A stretch of DNA of 28,071 nt from NORP181 sp047623555. GTDB taxonomy: Bacteria > Pseudomonadota > Alphaproteobacteria > Rhodobacterales > Rhodobacteraceae. The notes beneath the pieces are model-generated. The model did not search any database, was not told the DNA's origin, and saw only the letters and a program-made list of their open reading frames with translations. Below, piece after piece: positions 7,641 through 16,683 of this stretch; the first letter of the stretch is position 1; each line of letters starts with the position of its first letter. A program made the position numbers and the translations under genes. Location: NCBI GenBank assembly GCA_047623555.1, contig JBLHMP010000054.1, positions 1 to 28,071 of the forward strand, given 5' to 3'.

Positions 7641-8271
7641 TTACGGGTCGGGGGCGACGATTTCGGTTTTCCAATCTTCGCATTTTTCCATCAACGACAC
7701 CGGAAGCGGCAGGTCGGTGTACATGGTGTCGATCTCAGACAGCGACCTCTTGGAAATCAAAATCAAACAGGTCGCCGTCAAGGTCCAGCGCCGAACAGCC
7801 AATCACTGCGAAATCGAATTTGAATTGGCGGATGGTGCTCGACGCGAGATGCCCGACCAACCCACCATGGGAACGGCGCAATGATCCGCCGGTGACGATG
7901 ACCTGACAGGTGTCTTTGGTCGCCAATATCTGCGCCACATTCATGGTGTTGGTGACCACCAACAGGTTCTGGTGGTTCAACAATGCGCTTGCCACGGCTT
8001 CGGTTCTGGTGCCGATATTCAGGAACACCGAGGCGCCGTTGGGTATGCTGTGTTTGGCGACCTCGTTCAGGCTGCGCCGGGCCTTATAGCCGATATTGAT
8101 GTTGCCAGAGGACAGGATTGCGCCGCCATGCACCCGTTCGAGCCTGCCAGATTGGGCCAGGTCGCCGAGATCGTGGCGGATTGTCTGGACGGTGACTTCA
8201 AAGCGTTGCGCGAGGTCGTCAACGGTGACCTTGCCTTCGATTCGGTCAACTTATCGACGAAATTCGAACAT
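7641..8271 (-). pseudogene. glpR: DeoR-family regulator GlpR, decayed
   Basis: On the minus strand an ATG at 8271 gives MFEFRR and then TAA at 8253-8251. Past this stop the same frame encodes the DeoR helix-turn-helix, EGKVTVDDLAQRFEVTVQTI, and RLERVHGGAIL. The sensor domain follows (FLNIGTRTEAVASALLNHQN, then TGGSLRRSHGGLVG) down to FDFQEVAV, where it stops at 7737-7735. In another frame the sequence resumes with EIDTMYTDLPLPVSLMEK and ends at 7643-7641, the usual GlpR tail. About 30 to 45 residues between those points are missing, so an internal deletion shifted the frame. GlpR represses glycerol-3-phosphate genes; its divergent neighbour glpD is also dead. At least two lesions are visible. 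Confidence 0.88.
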
Positions 8272-9840
8272 TGAGGCATGTTATATCCGAGACCCAAATA
8301 GATACCGATTTGCTAATCATTGACGGTGGTGTGAATGGCTGTGGCATTGCCCGTGATGCGGTGGGCCGGGGGCTATCTGTGTGGCTGGTTGAGATGAATG
8401 ATCTGGCCTCGGGCACGTCATCGGCATTGACCAAGCTTTTTCATGGCGGGCTGCGGTATCTGGAGTATTTTGAGATTAATCTGGTGCGCCACGCCTTGGC
8501 CGAACGGGAAATACTGTTGCTGATAATGCTACATATCTCGTGGCTGATGCGGTTTGGGCTACCCTATCACAAAAACATGCGGTTTGAGACCGATACGCCT
8601 GCGTCCAAATTGCTAAGCATTGTAATGCCGTGGATGCGCGGGCGCAGACCTGCCTGGATGATCCGGTTTGGGTTGTTTTTGTACGATATTTTGGGCGGAC
8701 GCGAGATTTTACCAGGGACAACGATAACCGGGGACATCGACACTGGATTTGCGCGGCAGTGCCGAAGGTGCCCCGCTTGTGGCGCGGTTTGAGACGGCGT
8801 TTTAGTATTCTGATTGCTGGCGAGGATTCGCGGTTCGTGGTGTCGAATGCACAGGATGCGCAGGCGCGGGGGGCGGATATTCAGATTGGTACCAAATTGG
8901 TGTCGGCCAAGCGCGAAGATGAGCTTTGGTCTGTGATGCTCAAGGATCTGCAAACCCGTGAGATGCATAAGGTCCACGCCCGGATGATCGTCAATGCTGC
9001 GGGTCCGTGGGTTGGTGAGGTTCTGGATCAAAAGGTGCACGTGGCATCAACCGAAGGCGTGCGGTTGGTGCGCGGCAGTCACAGCGTGACTCGCGGTTGT
9101 TTGACCATGATAAATGTTACTTCTTTCAGGGCTTAGATGAGCGGATCATATTTGCGATCCCGGATGAAACCGATTTCACCCTGATCGGGACCACAGATGC
9201 GGATCACGCTGATCCATCGACAAGGCCCGAATGCACACCGCAAGAGCCGCAATATCTAATGGATTTCGCCAATCAATATTTCCGTGAGGATATCAGCCGG
9301 GACGACATCGTTTGGACCTATTCCGGGGTGTGGCCGTTGTATGATGACGGGGCCAGCAGTGCCTCGGCGGCGCCGCGGAATTATGTACTGAGCTTTGAGG
9401 ATACAGAGGGCGCGCCGATCCTGAATGTCTTTGGCGGCAAAATCACCACCTATCGCAAACTGGCCGAGGACGTGATGGATATCGTGTCCGGGTATTTCCC
9501 GGTGGATGGGGTTGGCGGCCTGATAACGCATTTAACATCGTATCACCCGTTTCAGGATGCCACATGGGCGGGTCGGCTGGTGCGGGCCTATGGAACGCAA
9601 GCCTGTAATGTTCTGGATGGGGCGCAGCCCCTCGCGGCGTTGGGGCAGGATTTTGGAGCGCTTTTATAGGAGCGCGAAGTTGTCTGATTGATGGATCATG
9701 AATTTGCCCGCTGTGCCGAGGATGTCGTTTGGCGGCGTAGCAAACTTGACCTGCGAATGACCAAGGATGAGGTTGCGGCGTTGGATCAGTGGATGCAAAG
9801 CCAAAAACGCCGCATCCAATCCCGAAACCATTGCCGATAA
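8271..9840 (+). pseudogene. glpD: Aerobic glycerol-3-phosphate dehydrogenase GlpD, multiple lesions
   Basis: The first frame opens at TTG 8271 and shows the FAD-binding start LLIIDGGVNGCGIARDAVG, then LTKLFHGGLRYLEYFE. Homology then moves between frames: a shift near 8742-8746, an in-frame TAG at 8803-8805 (expected Glu before YSDCW), a shift near 8820, and another near 9088 before FDHDKCYFFQG. The last frame runs through IGTTDADH, YSGVWPLYDDGASSASAA and NVFGGKITTYRKLAEDV. It carries two further stops, TAG 9667-9669 (expected Tyr) and TGA 9685-9687 (expected Trp), before ending at TAA 9838-9840. At least six lesions were found, so no active enzyme can be made. The intact protein would oxidise sn-glycerol-3-phosphate at the membrane. 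Confidence 0.93.
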
Positions 9841-9911
9841 ACTGTAAATACTGATTGATCCTTGGGTGCGATTGCGGCCAACCTGCACCAACAAATCAGG
9901 GTGGTGTATCA

Positions 9912-11309
9912 ATGTCAGAATTATGGAAATGGTCCGGATCTGAAATCGCAGCGGCTGTGCGCTCAAAACGCGTCTCGGCCGTTGATGTGACACAGGCACA
10001 TCTGGCGCGGTTGGCAGCGGTTAATCCGGCGATCAATGCGGTGGTGCAGGAGTTTCCGGACGAGGCGCTGGCCGAGGCCCAAAGCGTCGATGACCAGATT
10101 GCCAAGGGCATTGACCCCGGCCCGCTGTGCGGAGTGCCGATCACGACCAAGGTGAATGTCGACCAAAAGGGCCACGCCACGACCAACGGGCTGAAGTTGC
10201 AGCAAAACCTGATCGCGGATGGGGATAACCCGGTGGTGGCCAATCTGCGGCGCGCCGGGGCGGTGATTGTCGGGCGCACGAACACGCCGGCGTTTTCGCT
10301 GCGGTGGTTCACCAATAACGACCTGCACGGTCAAACGCTGAACCCGCGCAATGCTGCTCTGACACCGGGCGGATCATCCGGGGGTGCCGCAGCGGCAGTG
10401 GCGGCGGGCATTTGCGCCATGGGCCACGGCACCGATATTGCCGGGTCGGTGCGCTATCCGGCCTATGCCTGTGGTTTGCACGGGTTGCGCCCGAGCCTTG
10501 GGCGGGTTTCGGCGTTTAATGCCACGGGTGGCGATCGCTATATCGGCGCGCAGATTATGGCTGTGTCCGGGCCGATTGCGCGCAGCATCGACGACATTCG
10601 CATTTCGTTGCAGGCGATGGCCGCACCGGACCCCAACGACACCTGGTTCACGCCGTCGCCGCTTGAACGGGGCGGGTTTGAGAAACGGGTTGCGTTGACG
10701 ATTGCGCCGGACGGAATGCCGGTGGCGGATGAGGTCAAGGCGGCGTTGCTGGCGGCGGCCAAAACCCTGGAGGCGGCGGGCTGGAGCGTTGATGAGGTGG
10801 CCTGCCCACCGATGCGCGCAGCCGCAGACATCAACGCGACCCTGTGGATGGCCGAGATGCAGTTCGCGGCCAAAGGTGCAGTCGACAATGAGGGCGAGGC
10901 GGATTCGGTTTTTGTCTATGAACAGATGACCAAAGATGCCGGGATCGTAGATATTAACGATCTGATGAAGGCATTGCAGGCCCGCGCCGGTTTGGTGCGC
11001 GAATGGGAGACATTCCTAGCCAAATATCTGGTTCTGCTGTGCCCGGTGTCTGGCATGTTGCCATTCCCGCAACAGATGGACGTCAAATCGGCGGCTGATT
11101 TTGCAACGGTGTTTGAGGCGCAGTTGACCCAGCGGGCGATGCCGACACTGGGTCTTCCGGCGTTGTCGGTGGCAACCGATGCGATTGGGGCAACGCCCAT
11201 GGGCGTGCAATTGATTGCGGGTCGCTTCCGCGAGGATATATTGCTCGCGGCAGGCAAGGATATCGAGAATGCGGTGGGCTGCCCTGTGGCGGTTGACCCC
11301 CAAACATAA
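9912..11309 (+). CDS. Amidase (amidase signature family)
   Basis: The product is 465 residues from ATG 9912; an upstream in-frame alternative at 9855 would add a non-conserved leader. The Ser-cisSer-Lys triad is visible: K80 in PITTKVNVD, cis-Ser S155 in GGSSGGAAAAVAAG and nucleophile S179 in GTDIAGSVRYPA. The K-S and S-S spacings (75 and 24) match fatty-acid amide hydrolase and malonamidase. It hydrolyses a carboxamide to acid and ammonia; the substrate cannot be read from the sequence. It has no signal peptide, so it is cytoplasmic. It is followed 12 bases later by an SDR and then a Gfo/Idh dehydrogenase, an MFS carrier and a GntR regulator, suggesting a catabolic operon for an amide or amide-derived acid. 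Confidence 0.92.
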   Translation: MSELWKWSGSEIAAAVRSKRVSAVDVTQAHLARLAAVNPAINAVVQEFPDEALAEAQSVDDQIAKGIDPGPLCGVPITTKVNVDQKGHATTNGLKLQQNLIADGDNPVVANLRRAGAVIVGRTNTPAFSLRWFTNNDLHGQTLNPRNAALTPGGSSGGAAAAVAAGICAMGHGTDIAGSVRYPAYACGLHGLRPSLGRVSAFNATGGDRYIGAQIMAVSGPIARSIDDIRISLQAMAAPDPNDTWFTPSPLERGGFEKRVALTIAPDGMPVADEVKAALLAAAKTLEAAGWSVDEVACPPMRAAADINATLWMAEMQFAAKGAVDNEGEADSVFVYEQMTKDAGIVDINDLMKALQARAGLVREWETFLAKYLVLLCPVSGMLPFPQQMDVKSAADFATVFEAQLTQRAMPTLGLPALSVATDAIGATPMGVQLIAGRFREDILLAAGKDIENAVGCPVAVDPQT

Positions 11310-11321
11310 AGGTATTGAACG

Positions 11322-12068
11322 ATGACGAAACTGACAGGCAAACGCGTTTGGGTTACTGGCGGCGGCACGGGTATTGGGGCCGGGGCGGCGATCGCTTTGG
11401 CGCAATCGGGGGCCGAGGTATTTGTGTCCGGGCGCCGGGCCGAACCGCTGGATGCGGTTGTCAAAGCTATCACCGAAAACGGTGGCGTGGCCGAGGCGAT
11501 GATGCTGGACGTGGCGGATACCGATAGCGTTGCAGCGGCGGCGGATAAGATCGGGCCAGTGGACATTTTGCTGGCCAATGCCGGGCTGAACGTGCCGAAA
11601 CGGGCGTTGCGCGATTTGTCGGTGGATGACTGGAATCTTGTGGTTGATGTCAATCTGAACGGGGTTTTCTACGCGGTGCAAAACGTGCTGCCGGGAATGC
11701 GCGACAATGGGGCTGGCACCATCATCCTGATCTCAAGCTGGGCCGGGCGTTATGCCACGCGGCTGACCGGGGCCGGGTATAATGCGACCAAACGCGCGGT
11801 GCTGGCGCTTAGCGAAACCATCAATGACGAAGAGGGTGGCAATGGCATCCGCTCTACGGTGATCATGCCGGGCGAAGTGGCGACAGATATCCTCAAAACC
11901 CGGCCTGTGCCGCCTGCGGACCATGATATGGCGCGGATGTTGCAGGTTGATGATCTGGCTGAAACTGTGCGGTTTGTGGCGGAAATGCCGGCGCATGTCT
12001 GTCTGAATGAAATCCTGATATCGCCGACATGGAACCGGTTTTATCAGGGCTTTGAAGAGCTGGGTTAA
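11322..12068 (+). CDS. Short-chain dehydrogenase/reductase (SDR)
   Basis: The product is 248 residues. Classical SDR elements are all present: the cofactor motif TGGGTGIG (12-19), LANAG (85-89), N111, S139 and Y153-x3-K157 in YNATK. The GRR after the second strand (SGRRAEP) suggests NADP preference, though this is weak evidence. It is cytoplasmic and oxidises or reduces a hydroxyl/keto group on an unknown substrate. It lies 12 bases after the amidase and 11 before the Gfo/Idh gene, so it is probably part of one operon with them. The C-terminal part includes a PGEVATDI segment normal for the family. It appears intact. Confidence 0.93.
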   Translation: MTKLTGKRVWVTGGGTGIGAGAAIALAQSGAEVFVSGRRAEPLDAVVKAITENGGVAEAMMLDVADTDSVAAAADKIGPVDILLANAGLNVPKRALRDLSVDDWNLVVDVNLNGVFYAVQNVLPGMRDNGAGTIILISSWAGRYATRLTGAGYNATKRAVLALSETINDEEGGNGIRSTVIMPGEVATDILKTRPVPPADHDMARMLQVDDLAETVRFVAEMPAHVCLNEILISPTWNRFYQGFEELG

Positions 12069-12079
12069 AGGAGAAGCGC

Positions 12080-13042
12080 ATGGCCATCAAAACGGCAATC
12101 ATCGGGTTGGGAATTATGGGTCGGCGGATGCTGGAACATATGATGTTGCACGACCAGTTCGCGCCTGATTTCATCTGGGACCCGGACGCCGCCGCCTGTC
12201 AGCAGGCGCAATTGATCGCGCCCAATGCCATGATTATGGACAGTGCCGAGGCGGCGATTGCGGCGGCTGATCTGGTCTATTTGGCCTGCCCGCCGATGCC
12301 GCGCAAAACCTACGCTCTGCTGGCCGCATCAACGGGCAAAGCGGTGTTTCTGGAGAAACCTCTTGGCGTTGATGTGGATGCGAGCCGCGATCTGGTTCGC
12401 CAGTTGGACGCATTTGGTGTGCCCGCAGCGGTGAATTTTGTGCAGGCGGCAGGCGATGCTTTGGCGAACGTTACGCGGGCCGCTGCAACCGGTAAAATGG
12501 GCGCGCTGATGGGCGCCGACATTGTGGTGACCTATGCCAATTGGCCGCGTCAGTGGCAGGCGGCAGCAGATTGGCTTCGGTTCCGGGACGAGGGTGGTAT
12601 GACCCGCGAAGTCATCTCGCATTTTCTGTTTTTCGCTGAACGTGTTCTTGGCCCGCTGCATGTGGTCTGGTCACGGCCAACCTATCCGGATGATCCGACG
12701 CAATGTGAAACACATCTGGCGGCGCGGTTGGAAACTGCGGATGGTCAACCGGTCACGATCATGGCCAGCGTTGGCGGCGCGCAACCGGACCGGCAAGAAC
12801 TGACAATCAAGGGGTCGGTGAACAGCCACCGGATTAGTGAATTTGTGCAAGAGGCAACGTCGGATGGCGGGCCATATGTTCGGGTTGCTGCGGATATGTC
12901 TGACCCTCGGGCCACCAGCCTAAAGGCGCAATTGGATGAATTTGTGAAATTACTGGCCGGAGAGCCCAGCCGTTTGGCCACGCCAAACGAGGCATTGCGC
13001 GTGCAGATCCTCATAGAACACATGTTGCAGACAACGCCCTAA
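12080..13042 (+). CDS. Gfo/Idh/MocA family oxidoreductase
   Basis: The product is 320 residues, with GGAG just upstream of the ATG. It has an N-terminal Rossmann motif GLGIMG (9-14), an ACPP segment after strand 4 (69-72), and the family signature FLEKPLG with E92-K93-P94, where the lysine is the usual catalytic/cofactor-contacting residue. The second domain contains GGMTREVISHFLFF, the usual position of the catalytic His in this family. It probably oxidises a polyol, sugar acid or similar substrate with NAD(P). The family is too broad for a substrate call. It sits between the SDR and an MFS carrier in the same direction, so it probably acts in the same pathway. It appears intact. Confidence 0.9.
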   Translation: MAIKTAIIGLGIMGRRMLEHMMLHDQFAPDFIWDPDAAACQQAQLIAPNAMIMDSAEAAIAAADLVYLACPPMPRKTYALLAASTGKAVFLEKPLGVDVDASRDLVRQLDAFGVPAAVNFVQAAGDALANVTRAAATGKMGALMGADIVVTYANWPRQWQAAADWLRFRDEGGMTREVISHFLFFAERVLGPLHVVWSRPTYPDDPTQCETHLAARLETADGQPVTIMASVGGAQPDRQELTIKGSVNSHRISEFVQEATSDGGPYVRVAADMSDPRATSLKAQLDEFVKLLAGEPSRLATPNEALRVQILIEHMLQTTP

Positions 13043-13065
13043 GGCGCCGCCCAGAATAGTTTTGA

Positions 13066-14262
13066 ATGACTGGAACGAAATTGAAAGACTCGCGATACGT
13101 TGTTGTTTTTGGGGCCTGCCTGACGCAATTCACCATCATCGGACTGCTGTTTTCCTACGGTCTGTTTTTCAAAGTGTTCGAGGACGAATTCGGCTGGTCC
13201 CGCACCATGTTGTCGAGTTGCTCGGCACTGGCATTTCTGACGATGGGTTTTCTTGCCATGGGGGCCGGGCGCCTAAGTGACCGGTTTGGGCCGCGTCGGG
13301 TTTTGGCAATCACCGGGGTGATTTTTGGCATTGGTTTCGCGCTGATTTCGCAGGTCTCGCAGCCCTGGCATTTGTTTGTGATCTTTGGTGTGTTCATCGG
13401 CCTGGGCCTCAGCACCCATGACGTTGTCACACTGTCCACAATTGGGCGCTGGTTTGAGGCGCGTCGCGGTATCATGACCGGTGTGGTCAAGGTTGGCACC
13501 GCTGTCGGGCAAATGATGGTGCCGCCAATAGCGGCATTGCTGATCCTTAGCTTTGGCTGGCGTGTTGCGGTGATTGTCTTGGGGCTGTGTGCCGTTGCTT
13601 TCCTATTGATCGCGGCGTTTTCGATGAAGAACCCGCCACGTATTGCTGATCAGGTGGCGGATATAGCCACGTCCGGGCAAACCTTTGTTCAGGCGCGTAC
13701 AACGCGTGTTTTCTGGACCATCTGCCTTATTCAGCTGCTGTTTTTTCCTTCGGTGAGCACGGTGCCGCTTCATTTGGCGGTGCATGGTATGGATCTGGGC
13801 ATGACCCCGGCCAAGGCGGCGACGCTGTTGTCTGTGATTGGTGGCGCAAGCATCGCGGGACGGCTGTCGATTGGCATCTTGGTGGACAGAATCGGCGGTA
13901 AGAGCGCGTATGCGGTGTGCTTTGTGTTCCTGATTGCCTGCCTCGCAGCGATGATGAATATAACCGGACATTTGCCGCTATTTGTGGTGGTGGCATTTTA
14001 CGGCTTTGGCCATGGCGGGTTTTTCACCGTGGTGGCGCCAACGATCGCCGAATATTTTGGCATGCGGGCGCATGGGGCGATCTTTGGCACGGTGTTGTTC
14101 TTTGGAACGATCGGCGGGGCCATTGCGCCGGTTCTGGCCGGGCTGACCTTTGATACTACGGGCAGCTATTTTTACGTATTTTTGGGTCTGTTAATCCTAG
14201 CGGTTTTGGGTCTGGCCTTGGTTTTGTCACTGCCACCGCCACCGCGCGCGGTACGTGCATAG
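13066..14262 (+). CDS. MFS transporter, 12 TM, monocarboxylate/OFA-like
   Basis: The product is 398 residues with about 12 hydrophobic segments. TM1 is near residues 11-32, and the loop after TM2 reads GRLSDRFGPRRV, the MFS loop 2-3 signature. The second half has the matching GRLSIGILVDRIGGK. The N-terminal FSYGLFFKVFEDEFGWSR resembles carriers of the monocarboxylate / oxalate-formate antiporter type, which move small organic anions. It lies 24 bases downstream of the Gfo/Idh gene. It has only a weak ribosome site and may rely on coupling. It probably imports the substrate of the amidase/SDR/dehydrogenase pathway. The specific substrate is unknown. Confidence 0.88.
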   Translation: MTGTKLKDSRYVVVFGACLTQFTIIGLLFSYGLFFKVFEDEFGWSRTMLSSCSALAFLTMGFLAMGAGRLSDRFGPRRVLAITGVIFGIGFALISQVSQPWHLFVIFGVFIGLGLSTHDVVTLSTIGRWFEARRGIMTGVVKVGTAVGQMMVPPIAALLILSFGWRVAVIVLGLCAVAFLLIAAFSMKNPPRIADQVADIATSGQTFVQARTTRVFWTICLIQLLFFPSVSTVPLHLAVHGMDLGMTPAKAATLLSVIGGASIAGRLSIGILVDRIGGKSAYAVCFVFLIACLAAMMNITGHLPLFVVVAFYGFGHGGFFTVVAPTIAEYFGMRAHGAIFGTVLFFGTIGGAIAPVLAGLTFDTTGSYFYVFLGLLILAVLGLALVLSLPPPPRAVRA

Positions 14263-14429
14263 GTTACGGCGTTCTTCGGACCGCCAAAATGTGGGCTGGG
14301 CCTCGGTGTCGTGGCGATTGAAACGGGTCGGTTAGAGCCGCATATTGACCAACTGCAAAAGACTTTAGACATATGGCTCCGAAAATTGTTAGATTTGAGG
14401 TGAAAGTTCTAGCAATAAGGAGCCAATAA

Positions 14430-15206
14430 ATGACAGGAAAACCTGTAGAAAAAACTGTGCAAGACACCACTAGCCGACGAAAACGCGCCCAAAGCCGCCC
14501 GCCAGAAGGACCGGCCCGGTTCTCGGATTTAGCAACAACAACCCGCGCGAATGCTATTTACCTCGAGATGCATCGCGCAATTGCCTCGATGGAGTTGTTG
14601 CCCGGAACTGCGATATCCGAAAACGTTATTTCAGAAAGAATGGGAGTAAGCCGCACCCCCGTCCGCGAGGCCGTTTTGCGTCTAACCAAGGAAAAACTGG
14701 TCGAAGTCGTGCCCCAGTCCGGCACCTTTGTCGCCCGGATCCCACTGTCTGCATTGACCGAGGCCTTGGTGGTGCGCCGCGCGTTAGAGGCGGTGACTGT
14801 ACGTGCTGGGGTGGTGCAGGCGACACCCAGCCAGATTATGGGTTTTCACACCTTGATCCAACAGCAGCGCGACATTGCTGAGACTGGTGATATGGAATCC
14901 TTTCACCGCGCCGACGAGGAATTTCATGCGGAATTTGCCAAGGTCGGGAAATATCCGGGTGTCTGGGATTTGATCCGGCAGGTTAAGATTCAGGTTGACC
15001 GCTATCGCCGCCTGACCCTGCCTTTGGCCGGGCGTATGGAGATGATTGTTCAGGAACATGAAGCGGTGGTAGATGCCTTATCTGTTGGCGATGCCACGCT
15101 CGCGGTTGAACGTATGGAGCAGCATTTAGACCATTTACGGTTGGACGTTTGTATTGTCAGGGACACATGGCCGGACTATTTTATTCACGACATCACGGTG
15201 GATTAG
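14430..15206 (+). CDS. GntR-family regulator, FCD (FadR) subfamily
   Basis: The product is 258 residues with AGGAG at the expected distance. A basic, probably disordered leader (1-30) precedes the winged helix-turn-helix, seen as ISERMGVSRTPVREAVLRL (67-85) and VVPQSGTFVARI (93-104). The C-terminal FCD domain keeps the metal/effector ligands D162, H166, H210 and H232. Such regulators usually repress neighbouring catabolic genes until a small carboxylate binds. It lies 167 bases after the MFS gene in the same direction, and I see no convincing promoter or operator in that gap. It is the likely local regulator of the amidase-to-MFS cassette. Confidence 0.92.
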   Translation: MTGKPVEKTVQDTTSRRKRAQSRPPEGPARFSDLATTTRANAIYLEMHRAIASMELLPGTAISENVISERMGVSRTPVREAVLRLTKEKLVEVVPQSGTFVARIPLSALTEALVVRRALEAVTVRAGVVQATPSQIMGFHTLIQQQRDIAETGDMESFHRADEEFHAEFAKVGKYPGVWDLIRQVKIQVDRYRRLTLPLAGRMEMIVQEHEAVVDALSVGDATLAVERMEQHLDHLRLDVCIVRDTWPDYFIHDITVD

Positions 15207-15324
15207 CCACGATGTGCAGCGGCTATTGAAGTTGCCACACGGCGGTCTATTTAATCCAAGGGCACTTGGTTTATTCTGACTTTGCTGGCCTGCTGTCGCA
15301 AGCTTTCAAAGGAACTTTATCGGC

Positions 15325-16323
15325 GTGTTTGATCGAAATACCTATTATACGGGCCCCAAAAGCGACCATTTCGATGGTGTCAATTTCTTCAATCCCGAAG
15401 GTCAGAAACCCAAAAACCTTGTTGAGGTATTCAAATGGGTTCTTGGTGGCGGCAACAAGAAATGGCCCAAGAGCTTTCCGTCAACCGCCACAGATCATCC
15501 GCCACAGCGCGTCAAGGGTGCCGCGTTGCGGGTCAGTTTTGTTGGCCACGCGACGATGCTGTTGCAGACCGAAGGCCTAAACATTCTGACCGACCCGGTT
15601 TGGTCAGATCGCGCCAGTCCCTTTGCCTTTGCCGGGCCAAAACGGGTCAACGCGCCGGGAATTGCGTTCGAAAACCTGCCGCCCATCGACGTGGTCTTGT
15701 TGTCGCATAATCACTATGACCATTTTGATTTGCGCACGCTGTCCCGGTTGAAATCTGCACATGATCCGCTGATCATCACGCCACTGGGCAATGATGCGAT
15801 TTTACGGCGTCACGATCCCGATTTCCGCATTACGGTTGGTGACTGGGGCGATGTGGTAGATCTTGCTGCTGATATCTCTGTGAGTTTTGAACCGGCGCAC
15901 CACTGGAGTGCGCGAGGCCTGTTTGATCGCACCAATGCGCTGTGGACGGCGTTTGTTGTCACCACGCCAAGCGGCAAAATCTATCACATCGGCGATACCG
16001 GGTTTCATGACGCGATCAATTTCAGGGCGGTTCGCGAAAAACACCAGGGGTTCCGCCTGGCGCTTATCCCGTTTGGCGCCTATGAACCGCGCGATTTTAT
16101 GTCGGACCAGCATCAGAACCCGGATGAGGCTGTGCAATGTCACAAGATTTGCGGTGCCACGCATACGCTGGGTCACCATTGGGGGACGTTCAAGCTCACC
16201 AATGAATCGATCGAGGATCAGCTTGAGGCGCTGGCGGCGGCCCGGATCAAACACGATGTTGCCGAGGATGCGTTTCGGGCGTTACGACCGGGGCAGGTTT
16301 GGGATGTGCCAAAGGGCACCTAA
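15325..16323 (+). CDS. Metallo-beta-lactamase-fold hydrolase (UlaG / NAPE-PLD-like, COG2220)
   Basis: The product is 332 residues, starting most likely at GTG 15325 with AAAGGAA upstream. The zinc-binding motif HNHYDH (residues 128-133) is preceded by the ILTDPVWSDRASPF segment typical of the NAPE-PLD/UlaG branch. Later ligand regions are EPAHHWSARG, YHIGDTGFHD and THTLGHHWGTFKL. These proteins hydrolyse phosphodiester or lactone bonds with two metals. There is no signal peptide, so it is probably cytoplasmic or peripheral. It stands alone in the + direction, followed by a tRNA on the opposite strand. The precise substrate is unknown. Confidence 0.9.
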   Translation: MFDRNTYYTGPKSDHFDGVNFFNPEGQKPKNLVEVFKWVLGGGNKKWPKSFPSTATDHPPQRVKGAALRVSFVGHATMLLQTEGLNILTDPVWSDRASPFAFAGPKRVNAPGIAFENLPPIDVVLLSHNHYDHFDLRTLSRLKSAHDPLIITPLGNDAILRRHDPDFRITVGDWGDVVDLAADISVSFEPAHHWSARGLFDRTNALWTAFVVTTPSGKIYHIGDTGFHDAINFRAVREKHQGFRLALIPFGAYEPRDFMSDQHQNPDEAVQCHKICGATHTLGHHWGTFKLTNESIEDQLEALAAARIKHDVAEDAFRALRPGQVWDVPKGT

Positions 16324-16437
16324 AATTGCATCTGGCCCTTTGATTCCATGCAGTAGGGGCAAAGACAGTCCAATCTGCCAACAAAGCATAGATTTGCCAA
16401 AGGGAAAGCCCAATGGCGCTATGCAGTGTCGGTGGAC

Positions 16438-16513
16438 TGGCAGGGGTACACAGGCTCGAACTGTGGACCTACGGTTTTGGAGACCGTCGCTCTACCAACT
16501 GAGCTATACCCCT
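16438..16513 (-). tRNA. trnW: tRNA-Trp (anticodon CCA)
   Basis: On the minus strand from 16513 the sequence folds as a cloverleaf. The acceptor AGGGGTA pairs with TACCCCT, the D arm is GCTCAGTTGGTAGAGC, the anticodon stem ACGGT/ACCGT encloses CTCCAAA, and the T arm contains GTTCGAGC. The anticodon CCA is at 16480-16478, and the 3' CCA is encoded at 16440-16438. No secE-nusG pair follows it on the minus strand. Confidence 0.97.
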
Positions 16514-16683
16514 ATGGCCATTGTTGTCGTATGACAGCCAGCGGGCGGACTCAAGCGGAATTTTGCCCCAAGGTGAATCCAAATGGCCATGGTGTGGCAA
16601 CAGGGTCAGTCTGAAACGCCCGGAACCAATTGCACCTGCGTCGGCATGGACTATGTAGAAGCCCTAGAACAAGGATACCGCGA

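Noticed and set aside
3570..9687. TGA/TAG codons inside bfr, glpD and the permease as evidence for stop-codon recoding or selenocysteine.
   Set aside because: The same genes also carry frameshifts and deletions, and intact neighbours end normally at TGA, TAA and TAG. No SECIS-like need is apparent; bfr and glpD positions expect Trp, Tyr or Glu.
10916..11681. Long minus-strand open frames (up to 245 residues) opposite the amidase and SDR genes.
   Set aside because: They mirror codon bias of strongly conserved + strand genes and show no recognisable protein features.
14263..14429. Possible promoter (TTGACC at 14345-14350) and imperfect GAGCC/GGCTC dyad before the GntR gene.
   Set aside because: No acceptable -10 element at 16-19 bases and the dyad has a two-base bulge; too weak to list as a feature.
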